Part shown: positions 33,090-45,009 of the stretch, in pieces | Position numbering within the stretch: position 1 is the first letter of the stretch | Layout of the letters: each line of letters starts with the position of its first letter | Source of the DNA: Bathynomus jamesi | Taxonomy: Eukaryota; Arthropoda; Malacostraca; Isopoda; Cirolanidae | Direction: 5' to 3' | NCBI GenBank assembly: GCA_023014485.1 | Contig: JAJOZX010000919.1 | Location: 912,001 to 976,000, forward strand | Length of the DNA: 64,000 nucleotides | Position numbers and translations under genes: made by a program | Notes under the pieces: generated by a model | What the model was told of the DNA's origin: nothing | The model's database searches: none | The model's input: only the letters and a program-made list of their open reading frames with translations

Positions 33090-33335
33090 TACCCTTAAAT
33101 CTCCAAATCAATATGGTTTCCGTAATAATAGAACAACGGAAATGGCTACTTTAAATCTTATGGAAAATGTAAATATACAGAATTCATTATTGTAACGAAG
33201 TGGTTGGCCACCAATAAAACTCTTCCTAAATACCAGTAAAACAAATTTCATGATTTTTACTAATAAAAGAAATGTATATCTTGATGACTTTAATGTTAAT
33301 GAAATCGCCATAAAGGAGTGTACTGTACAGCGTAG
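33090..33335 (+). pseudogene. LINE reverse transcriptase scraps, left arm
   Basis: SPNQYGFRNNRTTEMATLNL (RT motif 2-like) is followed after a deletion by LFLNTSKTNFMIFTNK (thumb-like), so most of the palm is missing. It has a mirror counterpart at 42480-42790. This is a third LINE lineage in the window; family undetermined. Confidence 0.6.
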
Positions 33336-33539
33336 TAGGATAGCCCTTTAAGTCAAGCTAGGCTACGTTTTGGCAATTTCCAGTTCCGAGAAAAAGGCTC
33401 TCAAAGCAATTTCCCTCTTTGCGCATATATATATTATTAAAAATGTTAATTGTTCTAAGGCTATTTATAAAAGAAAATGGGGTTTTGGCACAACTTGCAT
33501 AATTATGTATTCTACAACGTGCTTATTGTAATTTTAAAT

Positions 33540-33730
33540 ATGTTATGAACGTTATACGCGTCACTATTAAACGTCATTTATATTTTTTTTTACTTTCGAT
33601 TTGATTTTGGATTATGTGTTTCTGCTTTGTAATTTTAATTTTTATTATTGAACAGTTTTAATTTTGTACTTTAGATCTAGCTCTCCACGTTTATATATTT
33701 TTGTCATTTATACAGCGTATAAAGTTTAAT
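33540..33730 (+). mobile_element. PLE-type tail fragment, left arm
   Basis: The TTTGTAATTTTAATTTTTATT / CACGTTTATATATTTTTGTCA stretch matches the 3' tail of PLE-C (50850-50990). About 120 bp present in the right arm (42017-42135, with GGCTGCATCCGCTG) is replaced here by CGCT. Confidence 0.6.
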
Positions 33731-33785
33731 ACAGTTCTTAGTACCTCTGTCATTCAATTATTAATCTTATATGTTATAATGTTTC

Positions 33786-33880
33786 AGAACATTCATATGA
33801 TCCCTTTCCAGATAGAATCCTAGTCCAAACGTAGAACATTCATATGATCCCTTGCCAGATAGAATCCTAGTCCAAACGTA
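33786..33880. repeat. 48-bp direct duplication
   Basis: GAACATTCATATGATCCCTT through GTCCAAACGTA occurs twice in tandem; both arms have it (right arm about 41860-41945). The duplication therefore predates the arms. Confidence 0.9.
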
Positions 33881-34130
33881 TTTGGTTTTAGAATTTATAA
33901 ATCTTAAAAAGATGTAGGAAAACAAGAAACACAAAGGAGAAAATGAATTCCTAACTGATGCATTTACATGCTCAAATATACGTAATAATAATAATAATAA
34001 TAATATCGCTAACACTAGACATATATACTATTCAAGTACTGTCATCAAATGAATTAGCCACAGCCTACTAAGGGCCTACCTACCAAAACCCCACCATGGG
34101 CCTACCTACCAAAATCCCACCAAAGGCGTC

Positions 34131-34315
34131 TCAGAGTCTAGCATCAGACTTTTTAAATCACAAAGTGTGTGGAACTACATTTGCATGCATGTTAGAGGTC
34201 TTAGTGACAGAATGGGTTATCTCAGAGTCTAGCATCAGACTTTTTAAATCACAAAGTGTGTGGAACTACATTTGCAAGCAAGTTAGAGGTCTTAGTGACA
34301 GAATGGGTTATCTGC
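34131..34315. repeat. 91-bp direct duplication
   Basis: TCAGAGTCTAGCATCAGACT to GACAGAATGGGTTATC is repeated with period 91. It is present in both arms (right arm about 41425-41605). Confidence 0.9.
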
Positions 34316-34545
34316 TACCATCAAAGTAGCGTATTTGCCTACAGTTAAACCGCGTCAGAGTAGATAGCTGATTGAGCTCAGTTTTGGTAGGTTAACCCAG
34401 ATTTTTTCTGTATGCTCTATCCAGTATTTGAATGCAGCCTCAAAATAACTGTATCTGCTCTTATTTAGCTATTTGTTAATTGTAGTTAAACAGCAGTGAA
34501 CATTCCTCAAACAGTAGGCTGTGGGCCTGGCAAGATTGTTGAAGC

Positions 34546-35868
34546 CAGAAAGCTATCCATAATTAGTGATTGAACCATTCTTCTTATTTGAGCATACAAA
34601 TCAGTTCCAGTGAATATTCTTATGACTCATTTTTAATAGAAAATATTGTTTCAGGCACTGTCTCTACAGTTTTCAAACCCCAAGTGCCATATTAGGTAAG
34701 AAAGAGCAGGAGTTTGGAACAGACTTAATAAAAATAAGTTTAACCCTTTCAGTCACAGTGGAGCTTAATGTTTCATTAGAAATAATAATAATATATCGTA
34801 CTAAAAGACAATTTTTCTACAAATGTTTCTACATGTTTAATATATACTGCATTTAGTTTGTTGCCAGGAAAGGAACCCAAAATGCTTGTAATATAAGTTA
34901 CTCATTACTATTGCTTCAGGTAGCTATTATTATTATAGATTTTGGGCATGTGTGTGTGTGTGTGTTTTTTTCACACATTAGGATCATCGTTCTTTACAAT
35001 TTTCTAGTTCATGTAAACATTGTATGAAAACTATAAGTATATTTATTACTTTTGATATGTTCCACATACTCTTTAGTTTTAGACTTAAGGTTTTATCCAA
35101 AACAAAATGTTTGTTATTCAGTTAAAATGATTACAAAGTTAAATTTTCTTCAAAATTCAGCATGGTTAAGCAAACTTAAATAAAATTTTTAGCCAACATC
35201 TGAAACAGAAAGCTATCCATAATTAGTGATTGAACCATTCTTCTTATTTGAGCATACAAATCAGTTCCAGTGAATATTCTTATGACTCATTTTTAATAGA
35301 AAATATTGTTTCAGGCAGTCTCTACAGTTTTCAAACCCCAAGTGCCATATTAGGTAAGAAAGAGCAGGAGTTTGGAACAGACTTAATAAGAATAAGTTTA
35401 ACCCTTTCAGTCACAGTGGAGCTTAATGTTTCATTAGAAATAATAATAATATATCGTACTAAAAGACAATTTTTCTACAAATGTTTCTACATGTTTAATA
35501 TATACTGTATTTAGTTTGTTGCCAGGAAAGGAACCCAAAATGCTTGTAATATAAGTTACTCATTACTATTGCTTCAGGTAGCTATTATTATTATTATAGA
35601 TTTTGGGCATGTGTGTGTGTGTGTGTGTGTGTTTTTCACACATTAGGATCATCGTTCTTTATAATTTTCTAGTTCATGTAAACATTGTATGAAAACTATA
35701 AGTATATTTATTACTTTTGATATGTTCCACATACTCTTTAGTTTTAGACTTAAGGTTTTATCCAAAACAAAATGTTTGTTATTCTGTTAAAATGATTACA
35801 AAGTTAAATTTTCTTCAAAATTCAGCATGGTTAAGCAAACTTAAATAAAATTTTTAGCCAACATCTGA
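34546..35868. repeat. 660-bp tandem duplication private to the left arm
   Basis: CAGAAAGCTATCCATAATTA begins at 34546 and again at 35206. The units are nearly identical, differing in CACTGTCTCT versus CAGTCTCT, a (GT)n length and single bases. The right arm has one unit only (about 40516-41195). The internal breakpoint lies in the end of the neighbouring MITE (AACATCTGA). Confidence 0.92.
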
Positions 35869-35999
35869 TTAGTTCACTATATACTTACCTTAAATTTGTA
35901 TTTGTGGCATCTAAAGTAATTAATTTTAAATTCATTACATTTTTCAAAGCCTATGAATGACAATTTAAGGTACGTATATAGTGAACTAATCAGATGTTA
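35862..35999. mobile_element. MITE with about 40-bp inverted repeats, left arm
   Basis: AACATCTGATTAGTTCACTA ... TAGTGAACTAATCAGATGTT enclose about 60 bp of unique sequence. The same element is at 40378-40517 in the right arm, so it is older than the palindrome. Confidence 0.8.
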
Positions 36000-36690
36000 T
36001 GTAGACAATAAATAATTGTAGGTCTTGAATTTATGATAATTGTTGTAGGACTTTTATAGGTGCCTGTCAGCAGCACAATTTAAATACCTTACCACTTTGC
36101 TACTATGTACTTATTTTTCAGGTTTTCTATATATATATATAATTGAGGAAATTGAAAACTTTTAGCATTTCTCATACTAATTTAATTGCTGACAACTAGA
36201 AAAAAAGAAAGAATTCAATAGTTTAACCATAAACTAAATAAAATAAACATTTAATTTGGTTTTGTACATATAGCTACTTAGTTTATAGATATAGACTAAA
36301 TTTATTTCGAAAATATATATCTTATGTTGTGCAAATTTGTTGAATTGTACTTTGTTTTTAATAAAATATATTTCCTGTTTTGGCTATAATGTACTTTTTT
36401 CATAAAATATTTTTCCTGGTTGGGCTATTTTTCACTACTCTGCGATTTAATTAGCTGGCTGGGTTTTGTTCTGGCTATTTTTCAAACTGGATTCAGTTTA
36501 GTGGTGCTTGTGATAGAATTATGATGTGCCAATCGTGTGATTTTGATCTAGTTGTCATGTGTCCTAGATGGAGGCAAAGGATTGGATGTTTTTATCAATT
36601 ACGGCATTATTCTCTCATCCTTAACATGCCCAAAATGTGACAGTGGGTGCTTAACACGAAAAGATCAGAAGATATTTAGGTGAAATAACC
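36000..36690. other. Unassigned AT-rich DNA
   Basis: No ORF with a recognisable motif. Contains a short AT run at about 36128. Confidence 0.5.
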
Positions 36691-36694
36691 AATA

Positions 36695-36790
36695 TCAGCC
36701 TGGTTAGGCTAATTGAAGACCTGGTTAGGCTAATTGATGGCATGGCTAGGTTAACTAAAGACATGATTAGGTTAATTGAAGACCTGTTTC
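36695..36790. repeat. 27-bp minisatellite, about four units
   Basis: CTGGTTAGGCTAATTGAAGAC-type units with 1-4 changes each. The counterpart in the right arm is 39543-39632. Confidence 0.85.
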
Positions 36791-36861
36791 AGCCAATAAA
36801 ACATGTTTAGACCCTACATTTCTTAAGTTTAAACGTTATAATGTTCAGTGTATGAAAAAGT

Positions 36862-36862
36862 A

Positions 36863-36928
<66 letters not shown>

Positions 36929-36930
36929 AC
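36862..36930. repeat. (AT)n(GT)n compound microsatellite
   Basis: AT run with one interruption, then GTGTGT. The counterpart is 39408-39465. Confidence 0.95.
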
Positions 36931-37009
36931 ATGAGAGCTCTGTGCTGGGCCCAGAGGGCTGTGAAAAGAGCTAACTAGTTGAGAGAATAGCCAATTTGCT
37001 CTTACATAT

Positions 37010-37260
37010 TAAGTTTGAAGATAAGCCAGTACTTCGATATCTACTTTTTAGTGTTTATATTAACGACATAGAATGGGGATATAAATAGTAAAACCTCAAT
37101 ATTTTCAGATGATACAAAATTGGGTTAAAGCGTAAGATCTTTAACAGTTGTCATGAGAAAGTAAAAGACTATTGATGAAGTAGATGCTTGGGCAGATAGA
37201 TGGGTGATGAAATTTAATGTGGAAAAGTGTAAAGTTATGCATGTTGGTCGTGGCCAAGGC
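37010..37260 (+). pseudogene. LINE reverse transcriptase fragment, left arm
   Basis: The translated pieces FSVYINDIE, IFSDDTKLG and DRWVMKFNVEKCKVMHVG match the catalytic (F/Y)xDD and thumb blocks of CR1/Rex/Jockey-type RTs, with stops and frame breaks. It differs from families C, D and J. Mirror copy at 39090-39330, interrupted there by the fold-back insertion at 38496. Confidence 0.65.
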
Positions 37261-37647
37261 TGGTAAAACCAATTTTTTTTTAAAACCAAAAAGCCATTGG
37301 CTCCGAGCGCACTCTTCCCATTGTCCCCTTCTACAGCAATCAGCAACGGGTGATTTATGCAAAGATGCACCAGCTCTTCTGGAACGTCTGGATGCAATTT
37401 TACCGAGCGATATATTTATCAACTTGTGTGCTTCAAACCCGTTTGGAACATCAGATATCATGTTCACCACCTAGGAATTGGTCAAGGCACAGAGAGCTAA
37501 CTAACACGACTCTATCCTCTATTTCCAATCTTGTAATGAGTTAAAGTGAGTTTCGCCTGCCTTTATACAATGTCGTTCTGACGTCGTTATCAAGCTCCAC
37601 ACAGGGAATTTCCAGGTAGTAACATGAATCACGTTGCTGTTCTTTCA

Positions 37648-37657
37648 CCTGTACACA

Positions 37658-37695
<38 letters not shown>

Positions 37696-37725
37696 TGCAC
37701 ACGTCCACATACACACACACACAAA
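37648..37725. repeat. (AC)n-rich microsatellite near palindrome centre
   Basis: CACACA runs with GCACATGCAC interruptions. Mirrored by the (GT)n at about 38012-38082. Confidence 0.9.
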
Positions 37726-37817
37726 GGAGAAAGTGAAACGCTAATTGAAACATGATTTATTTAATAAAAGAAATATTCAAGCTGTATATATTTACAAACA
37801 CGTGTAATAAATAAACT

Positions 37818-37919
37818 AACAACAGACACATCAATGATTATATTCAAGACATATATATTTAAAAACATGTGTAATAAATAAGTTAACAAATGAAATTATG
37901 TTAACACAGAAATTCAATT
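37818..37919. other. Spacer of the giant palindrome
   Basis: About 100 bp not shared between arms, beginning AACAACAGACACATC. It contains AAAAACATGTGTAATAAATA, a second diverged copy of the last bases of the left arm, and short AGTTAAC/GTTAACA inverted motifs that could have seeded a fold-back. Confidence 0.75.
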
Positions 37920-38495
37920 GTTAACTTATTTATCACACGTTTGTAAATATATACAGCTTGAATATTTCTTTTATTAAATAAATCATGTTTCAATTAGCGT
38001 TTCACTTTCTCCTTTGTGTGTGTGTGTATGTGGACGTGTGCATGTGCGCGTGTGCGTGTGTGTGTGTGTGTGCGCGTGTGTACAGGTGAAAGAACAGCAA
38101 CGTGATTCATGTTACTACCTGGAAATTCCCTGTGTGGAGCTTGATAACGACGTCAGAACGACATTGTATAAAGGCAGGCGAAACTCACTTTAACTCATTA
38201 CAAGATTGGAAATAGAGGATAGAGTCGTGTTAGTTAGCTCTCTGTGCTTTGACCAATTCCTAAGTGGTGAACATGATATCTGATGTTCCAAACGGGTTTG
38301 AAGCACACAAGTTGATAAATATATCGCTCGGTAAAATTGCATCCAGACGTTCCAGAAGAGCTGGTGCATCTTTGCATAAATCACCCGTTGCTGATTGCTG
38401 TAGAAGGGGACAATGGGAAGAGTGCGCTCGGAGCCAATGGCTTTTTTGGTTTTTAAAAAAAATTGGTTTTTACCAGCCTTGGCCACGACCAACAT

Positions 38496-39085
38496 TAGGG
38501 TGGATCGATTTTACATTTTTTTCGATTTCCATATTCTAATAGAGACAAAACTTGCGCATGCATGAGAAAATAGCCTCTGCAAAATCTTAGCTTAATAGGT
38601 AATCATCTTCTGCCCCCGGCAGAGCGATGAAAATCATATTTTAGTAGTCAAAAACGTATTTTTAAACTCTAGCCTAGAGTCATAAAATTTTGCGTGTGTG
38701 TTATTTCATGCCTAAGCAACGATATAAATGCTATGGGAAATATATAAATGCATTATTTAAGACAAAGAGCCGATCTGAAAATATGTATATTATACATATT
38801 TTCAGATCGGCTCTTTGTCTTAAATAATGCATTTATATATTTCCCATAGCATTTATATCGTTGCTTAGGCATGAAATAACACACACGCAAAATTTTATGA
38901 CTCTAGGCTAGGGTTTAAAAATACGTTTTTGACTACTAAAATATGATTTTCATCGCTCTGCCGGGGGCAGAAGATGATTACCTATTAAGCTAAGATTTTG
39001 CAGAGGCTATTTTCTCATGCATGCGCAAGTTTTTGTCTCTATTAGAATATGGAAATCGAAAAAAATGTAAAATCGATCCACCCTA
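38496..39085. mobile_element. Fold-back transposon, 590 bp, copy 2 (right arm only)
   Basis: Same element as 32102-32694, with only a handful of differences, mainly a 3-bp length change at the centre. It is flanked by a perfect 8-bp target duplication ACCAACAT (38488-38495 and 39086-39093), and the left arm at about 37240 keeps the empty site. TAGGGTGG ends plus 8-bp duplication point to hAT mobilisation. Confidence 0.93.
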
Positions 39086-39089
39086 ACCA

Positions 39090-39330
39090 ACATGCATAAC
39101 TTTACACTTTTCCACATTAAATTTCATCACCCATCTATCTGCCCAAGCATCTACTTCATCAATAGTCTTTTACTTTCTCATGACAACTGTTAAAGATCTT
39201 ACGCTTTGACCCAATTTTGTATCATCTGAAAATATTGAGGTTTTACTATTTATATCCCCATTCTATGTCGTTAATATAAACACTAAAAAGTAGATATCGA
39301 AGTACTGGCTTATCTTCAAACTTAATATGT
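39090..39330 (-). pseudogene. LINE reverse transcriptase fragment, right arm
   Basis: Mirror copy of 37010-37260 with the same frame breaks, so it was already dead when the arms arose. Confidence 0.65.
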
Positions 39331-39416
39331 AAGAGCAAATTGGCTATTCCCTCAACTAGTTAGCTCTTTTCACAGCCCTCTGGGCCCAGCACAGAGCTCT
39401 CATGTCACACACACAC

Positions 39417-39467
<51 letters not shown>

Positions 39468-40179
39468 CTTTTTCATACACTGAACATTATAACGTTTAAA
39501 CTTAAGAAATGTAGGGCCTAAACATGTTTTATTGGCTGAAACAGGTCTTCAATTAACCTAATCATGTCTTTAGTTAACCTAGCCATGCCATCAATTAGCC
39601 TAACCAGGTCTTCAATTAGCCTAACCAGGCTGATATTGGTTATTTCACCTAAATATCTTCTGATCTTTAAGTGTTAAGCACCCACTGTCACATTTTGGGC
39701 AAGTTAAGGATGAGAGAATAATGCCGTAATTGATAAAAACATCCAATCCTTTGCCTTCATCTAGGACACATGACAACTAGATCAAAATCACACGATTGGC
39801 ACATCATAATTCTATCACAAGCACCACTAAACTGAATCCAGTTTGAAAAATAGCCAGAACAAAACCCAGCCAGCTAATTAAATCGCAGAGTAGTGAAAAA
39901 TAGCCCAACCAGGAAAAATATTTTATGAAAAAAGTACATTATAGCCAAAAGGAAATATATTTTATTAAAAAAAAGTACAATTCACAAATTTGCACAACAT
40001 AAGATATATATTTTCGAAATAAATTTAGTCTATATCTATAAACTAAGTAGCTATATGTACAAAACCAAATTAAATGTTTATTTTATTAGTTTATGGTTAA
40101 ACTATTGAATTCTTTCTTTTTTCTAGTTGTCAGCAATTAATTAGTATGAGAAATGCTAAAAGTTTTCAATTTCCTCAAT

Positions 40180-40248
<69 letters not shown>
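40180..40248. repeat. (AT)n microsatellite, expanded in right arm
   Basis: AT runs totalling about 65 bp; the left-arm counterpart (36128) is only about 14 bp. Confidence 0.95.
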
Positions 40249-40252
<4 letters not shown>

Positions 40253-40377
40253 AACCTGAAAAATAAGTACATAGTAGCAAAGTGGTAAGGTATTTAAATT
40301 GTGCTGCTGACAGGCACCTATAAAAGTCCTACAACAATTATCATAAATTCAAGACCTACAATTATTTATTGTCTACA

Positions 40378-40517
40378 TAACATCTGATTAGTTCACTATA
40401 TACGTACCTTAAATTGTCATTCATAGGCTCTTGAAAAATGTAATGAATTTAAAATTAATTACTTTAGATGCCACAAATACAAATTTAAGGTACGTATATA
40501 GTGAACTAATCAGATGT
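40378..40517. mobile_element. MITE, right-arm copy
   Basis: Counterpart of 35862-35999 with the same 40-bp terminal inverted repeats (AACATCTGATTAGTTCACTA). Confidence 0.8.
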
Positions 40518-40741
40518 TGGCTAAAAATTTTATTTAAGTTTGCTTAACCATGCTGAATTTTGAAGAAAATTTAACTTTGTAATCATTTTAACAGAATAAC
40601 AAACATTTTGTTTTGGATAAAACCTTAAGTCTAAAATTAAAGAGTATGTGGAACATATCAAAAGTAATAAATATACTTATAGTTTTCATACAATGTTTAC
40701 ATGAACTAGAAAATTGTAAAGAATGATGATCCTAATGTGTG

Positions 40742-40743
<2 letters not shown>

Positions 40744-40781
<38 letters not shown>

Positions 40782-40790
40782 CACACATGC
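40744..40790. repeat. (AC)n microsatellite
   Basis: About 23 AC units; the matching left-arm tracts at 34949 and 35611 are shorter (GT)n runs. Confidence 0.95.
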
Positions 40791-42016
40791 CCAAAATCTA
40801 TAATAATAATAATAGCTACCTGAAGCAATAGTAATGAGTAACTTATATTACAAGGCATTTTGGGTTCCTTTCCTGGCAACAAACTAAATACAGTAATATT
40901 AAACATGTAGAAACATTTGTAGAAAAATTGTCTTTTAGTACGATATATTATTATTATTTCTAATGAAACATTAAGCTCCACTGTGACTGAAAGGGTTAAA
41001 CTTATTTTTATTAAGTCTGTTCCAAACTCCTGCTCTTTCTTACCTAATATGGCACTTGGGGTTTGAAAACTGTAGAGACAGTGCCTGAAACAATATTTTC
41101 TATTAAAAATGAGTCATAAGAATATTCACTGGAACTGATTTGTATGCTCAAATAAGAGAATGGTTGAATCACTAATTATGGATAGCTTTCTGGCTTCACA
41201 ATCTTGCCAGGCCCACAGCCTACTGTTTGAGGAATGTTCACTGCTGTTTAACTACAATTAACAATAGCTAATAAGAGCAGATACCGTTATTTTGAGGCTG
41301 CATTCAAATACTGGATAGAGCATACAGAAAAATCGGGTTAACCTACCAAAACTGAGCTCAATCAGCTATCTACTCTGACGCGGTTTAACTGTAGGCAAAT
41401 ACGCTACTTTGATGGTAGCAGATAATCCATTCTGTCACTAAGACCTCTAACTTGCTTGCAAATGTAGTTCCACACACTTTGTGATTTAAAAAGTCTGATG
41501 CTAGACTCTGAGATAACCCATTCTGTCACTAAGACCTCTAACATGCATGCAAATGTAGTTCCACAACACTTTGTGATTTAAAAAGTCTGATGCTAGACTC
41601 TGAGACGCCTTTGGTGGGATTTTGGTAGGTAGGCCCATGGTGGGGTTTTGGTAGGTAGGCCCTTAGTAGGCTGTGGCTAATTCATTTGATGACAGTACTT
41701 GAATAGTATTATGTCTAGTGTTAGCGATATTATTATTATTATTATTATTACGTATATTTGAGCATGTAAATGCATCAGTTAGGAATTCATTTCTCCTTGT
41801 GTTTCTTGTTTTCCTACATCTTTTTAAGATTTATAAATTCTAAAACCAAATACGTTTGGACTAGGATTCTATCTGGCAAGGGATCATATGAATGTTCTAC
41901 GTTTGGACTAGGATTCTATCTGGAAAGGGATCATATGAATGTTCTGAAACATTATAACATATAAATTAATAATTGAATGACAGAGGTACTAAGAACTGTA
42001 TTAAACTTTATATTTA

Positions 42017-42260
42017 GGATAAAGACGATGACGTATAGCGCAGAAAAGTTATTATATTTTGGCTGCATCCGCTGTTTCGGGGGACTCTATCGCACTTTCA
42101 ATGCCTGCTAAATGAAAGCTAAAAATGTATAAATGACAAAAATATATAAACGTGGAGAGCTAGATCTAAAGTACAAAATTAAAACTGTTCAATAATAAAA
42201 ATTAAAATTACAAAGCAGAAACACATAATCCAAATCAAATCGAAAGTAAAAAAAAATATA
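42017..42260 (-). mobile_element. PLE-type tail fragment, right arm
   Basis: GACGATGACGTATAGCGCAG, GGCTGCATCCGCTGTTTCGG and the following AAATGACAAAAATATATAAA text align with the minus-strand tail of PLE-C at 48240-48500, but more diverged. It marks an older PLE insertion within the duplicated segment. Confidence 0.65.
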
Positions 42261-42479
42261 AATGACGTTTAATAGTGACGCGTATAACGTCATAACATAT
42301 TTAAAATTACAATAAGCACGTTGTAGAATACATAATTATGCAAGTTGTGCCAAAACCCCATTTTCTTTTATAAATAGCCTTAGAACAATTAACATTTTAA
42401 TAATATATATATGCGCAAAGAGGGAAATTGCTTTGAGAGTCTTTTTCTCGGAACTGGAAATTGCCAAAACGTAGCCTAG

Positions 42480-42790
42480 CTTGACTTAAAGGGCTATCCT
42501 ACTACGCTGTACAGTACACTCCTTTATGGCGATTTCATTAACATTAAATTCATCAAGATATACATTTCTTTTATTAGTAAAAATCATGAAATTTGTTTTA
42601 CTGGTATTTAGGAAGAGTTTTATTGGTGGCCAACCACTTCGTTACAATAACGAATTCTGTATATTTACATTTTCCATAAGATTTAAAGTAACCATTTCCG
42701 TTGTTCTATTATTACGGAAACCATATTGATTTGGAGATTTAAGGGTAGCAGTTGATTCGACGCCTTTAGAAGGGCGTTCATTTCAAAGCG
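42480..42790 (-). pseudogene. LINE reverse transcriptase scraps, right arm
   Basis: Mirror of 33090-33335: same internal deletion, same motifs. Confidence 0.6.
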
Positions 42791-42881
42791 AGTCGTTGCA
42801 AAGGGTACACGGATCAGCTTTCGCTCTCAATCATCTCAACAGTAAACTTTGTAGTGGAAATTTGTAGGTCGAGTATCATTG

Positions 42882-42885
<4 letters not shown>

Positions 42886-42930
<45 letters not shown>
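42886..42930. repeat. (AT)n microsatellite
   Basis: About 22 AT units; the left arm has shorter broken AT runs at 32890-32927. Confidence 0.95.
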
Positions 42931-42932
<2 letters not shown>

Positions 42933-43309
42933 TTTTCATGCAGTTTTTCCATTAGGATATGTAAACAGTAAGTACGCTTGTGGCTATGGTACATTCGGCT
43001 GATCAACTTGAAAATTTCGCCTCAACAATCTATAGCTTAAGCTCTGAATTTCCTTTTCTTTTTCGTAAAAAGTTTAAAAAAGAAATTCTTAATTGGTTTT
43101 CATGAGTAACACTTCCATGTACATGCGAATGAAGTAATGTTTTTTATTTAATTCATATTAGATGCTGCGGTTAGTGTAAGACATAACTGCTCAGAATTTT
43201 TCAGAGATGGTTTAAAGTGTTGACGATATTAATTAAATCTACATGTGTATTAAATAAAAAATAAGTGCATATTTATTTCACACCCTTTAGCGTGCGTAAA
43301 TTAGTTGTT

Positions 43310-43400
43310 GCGGTGGACGGTCCCCCATCCAACAACTACCCAGATCCAACGTCGCTTAACATCGCTGCTCGGATTTAATTCACTTTAAGGTGAAAAGCGC
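43310..43400 (-). repeat. 5S rRNA-like segment, right arm
   Basis: Inverted counterpart of 31845-31935, with CGGTCCCCCATCCAACAACT and ACGTCGCTTAACATCGCTGC on the plus strand. Confidence 0.55.
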
Positions 43401-43626
43401 GTAATATTTTTGGTTTTTGAAACGCAAGAAAGGTTTGCCAAAAGAAATATACACAGATAATGTGTTTATTTCTTTTACTGTTTATTATTAATATAATTGG
43501 GACCCAAATTGAAGGTGTCGAGACAGAGAGAACAATTTGACCTAGATTCCTTTCAAAAAGGCCTCAGGGTGAACACGTGTGAATCGTTCTGCTCCACGGA
43601 GAGATGAAAAATGCATTGAAATTTCC

Positions 43627-43629
<3 letters not shown>

Positions 43630-43661
<32 letters not shown>
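43630..43661. repeat. (GT)n microsatellite
   Basis: About 16 GT units; the left-arm counterpart (31570-31590) is short. Confidence 0.95.
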
Positions 43662-44594
43662 ACACGAGTGGTTCATTCGTTTATTATATATACAAGCACA
43701 GATGGGGGGGGTGAGGGAGGACGAACGTGTGTTTTGAATTGTTTCCCATATCTTCCTCTGACAAAAATCTGTGTGTTAATTTTCGATCCACAGAACAGCT
43801 GTTCACTGAAGGCTGCATGTTCCACATTTTATAATAAAGAAATTATAAATATATCCTAATTATATTTTTAAAAGAGCATTCGGTTTCCGCTCGGTCATAC
43901 TACTGCCTCGGATCAAATGATCCTGTTATTTTAAATCCGGTTCAATAATCCTGTTATGTTGAAATGTGGAAGAGTAAGCAACGACCCTCCATATATATAT
44001 ATATATATATGAATATATCGAGACACTTGCAGAAATCCTTTCCTCGTGAAAGGAAAAACAATGCTTAATGCTTAACTTCTTATATTGAATAAATAACCAC
44101 TCACTCGTGAAAGTTCCTCTAATTATATTTTTAAAAGAGCGTTCGGTTTCCACATTAAACTGTGGGTCTAAGTTACGCGTAAATATAAAATATTTTCATT
44201 GTAGAAATAATAATAATGATGATAATAAGAAACGGAGTGAGCGGTGTTTTTTGCTCGAATAGTTTGAAGAAGGATTAAGCCTCGTCCAAAAAGGTCTCTA
44301 GGGAGACGATTCGAATTGACCTAGTTTCTGCCTTTCCTCGTGTGCGTGTGTGTGTGTGCACGAGTTGTTTATTCGTTTATTATATATATATATATATATA
44401 TATCCGGGTTTGGGGAATGACAATCGTGTGTTTTGATTTTTCCGTAAATTTTCTTTTCATTTGGAGTGAAGGGAGACTTATCAAGAGCGGACTGGAAGGA
44501 AGGTCTCTCAACCAGCAGGTGTTCTTCGAAAATATAAAGATGTCATTAGTCGTCCGACCCCGTTATAGCGGATTGTGTTTTGGCTAATTTCAAC

Positions 44595-44708
44595 TTTAAA
44601 TGAATCTTCCAATTGATTAACTATATAAATATATTGTGGTATTTTATATGGTTGAATCTTCCAATTGATTAACTATATAAATATATTGTGGTATTTTATA
44701 TGGTTGAC
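44595..44708. repeat. 52-bp minisatellite, two units, right arm
   Basis: TGAATCTTCCAATTGATTAA units occur twice here, against three in the left arm. Confidence 0.9.
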
Positions 44709-45009
44709 TGATTCATTAGTTTATTATATATACAAGTACAGATGGGTGGGGGGATTTGGGGGAATGAGGAGCGTGTGTTTCGAAATGTTTCGTAAATTTT
44801 CATTTCGTTTCGTTATTCGTGACTTAAATATTTATAATAAAAATTAAGTGTGTAAAAATTATTTATTTAATAAACAGAATTTAATTGGATTCATCGATTG
44901 ACTACCGTCATATAAATATATATTGTGGTACACTATTTAAATGGATGATTAATATATGGTTTTTGCTATCTGGAATACATGGCGCTATCTGGCAACTCAG
45001 CCAGAATAG

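Larger units (their letters stand above)
29613..37817 (+). repeat. Left arm of giant inverted repeat (about 8.2 kb)
   Basis: The arm starts at TTAGTAGTATAGCC and is the inverted counterpart of 37920-45572 throughout, apart from indels and scattered substitutions. Landmarks in order are the TATA module pair, 52-bp minisatellite, (AC)n, 5S-like segment, LINE scraps, duplicated blocks, MITE, (AT)n and an RT fragment. Features private to this arm are the fold-back insertion at 32102-32694, the second copy of a 660-bp tandem duplication, and a third 52-bp unit. Confidence 0.95.

Noticed and set aside
34131..34315. CRISPR-like direct repeats (91-, 48-, 52- and 27-bp repeats in the palindrome)
   Set aside because: Units are directly adjacent without unique spacers, in a eukaryotic context. 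They are tandem duplications or minisatellites.
37141..37544. Overlapping ORFs near the palindrome centre (for example 37141-37470 minus, 37217-37474 plus)
   Set aside because: They partly overlap an RT relic on the other strand, contain no recognisable domain, and recur only because of the inverted repeat.
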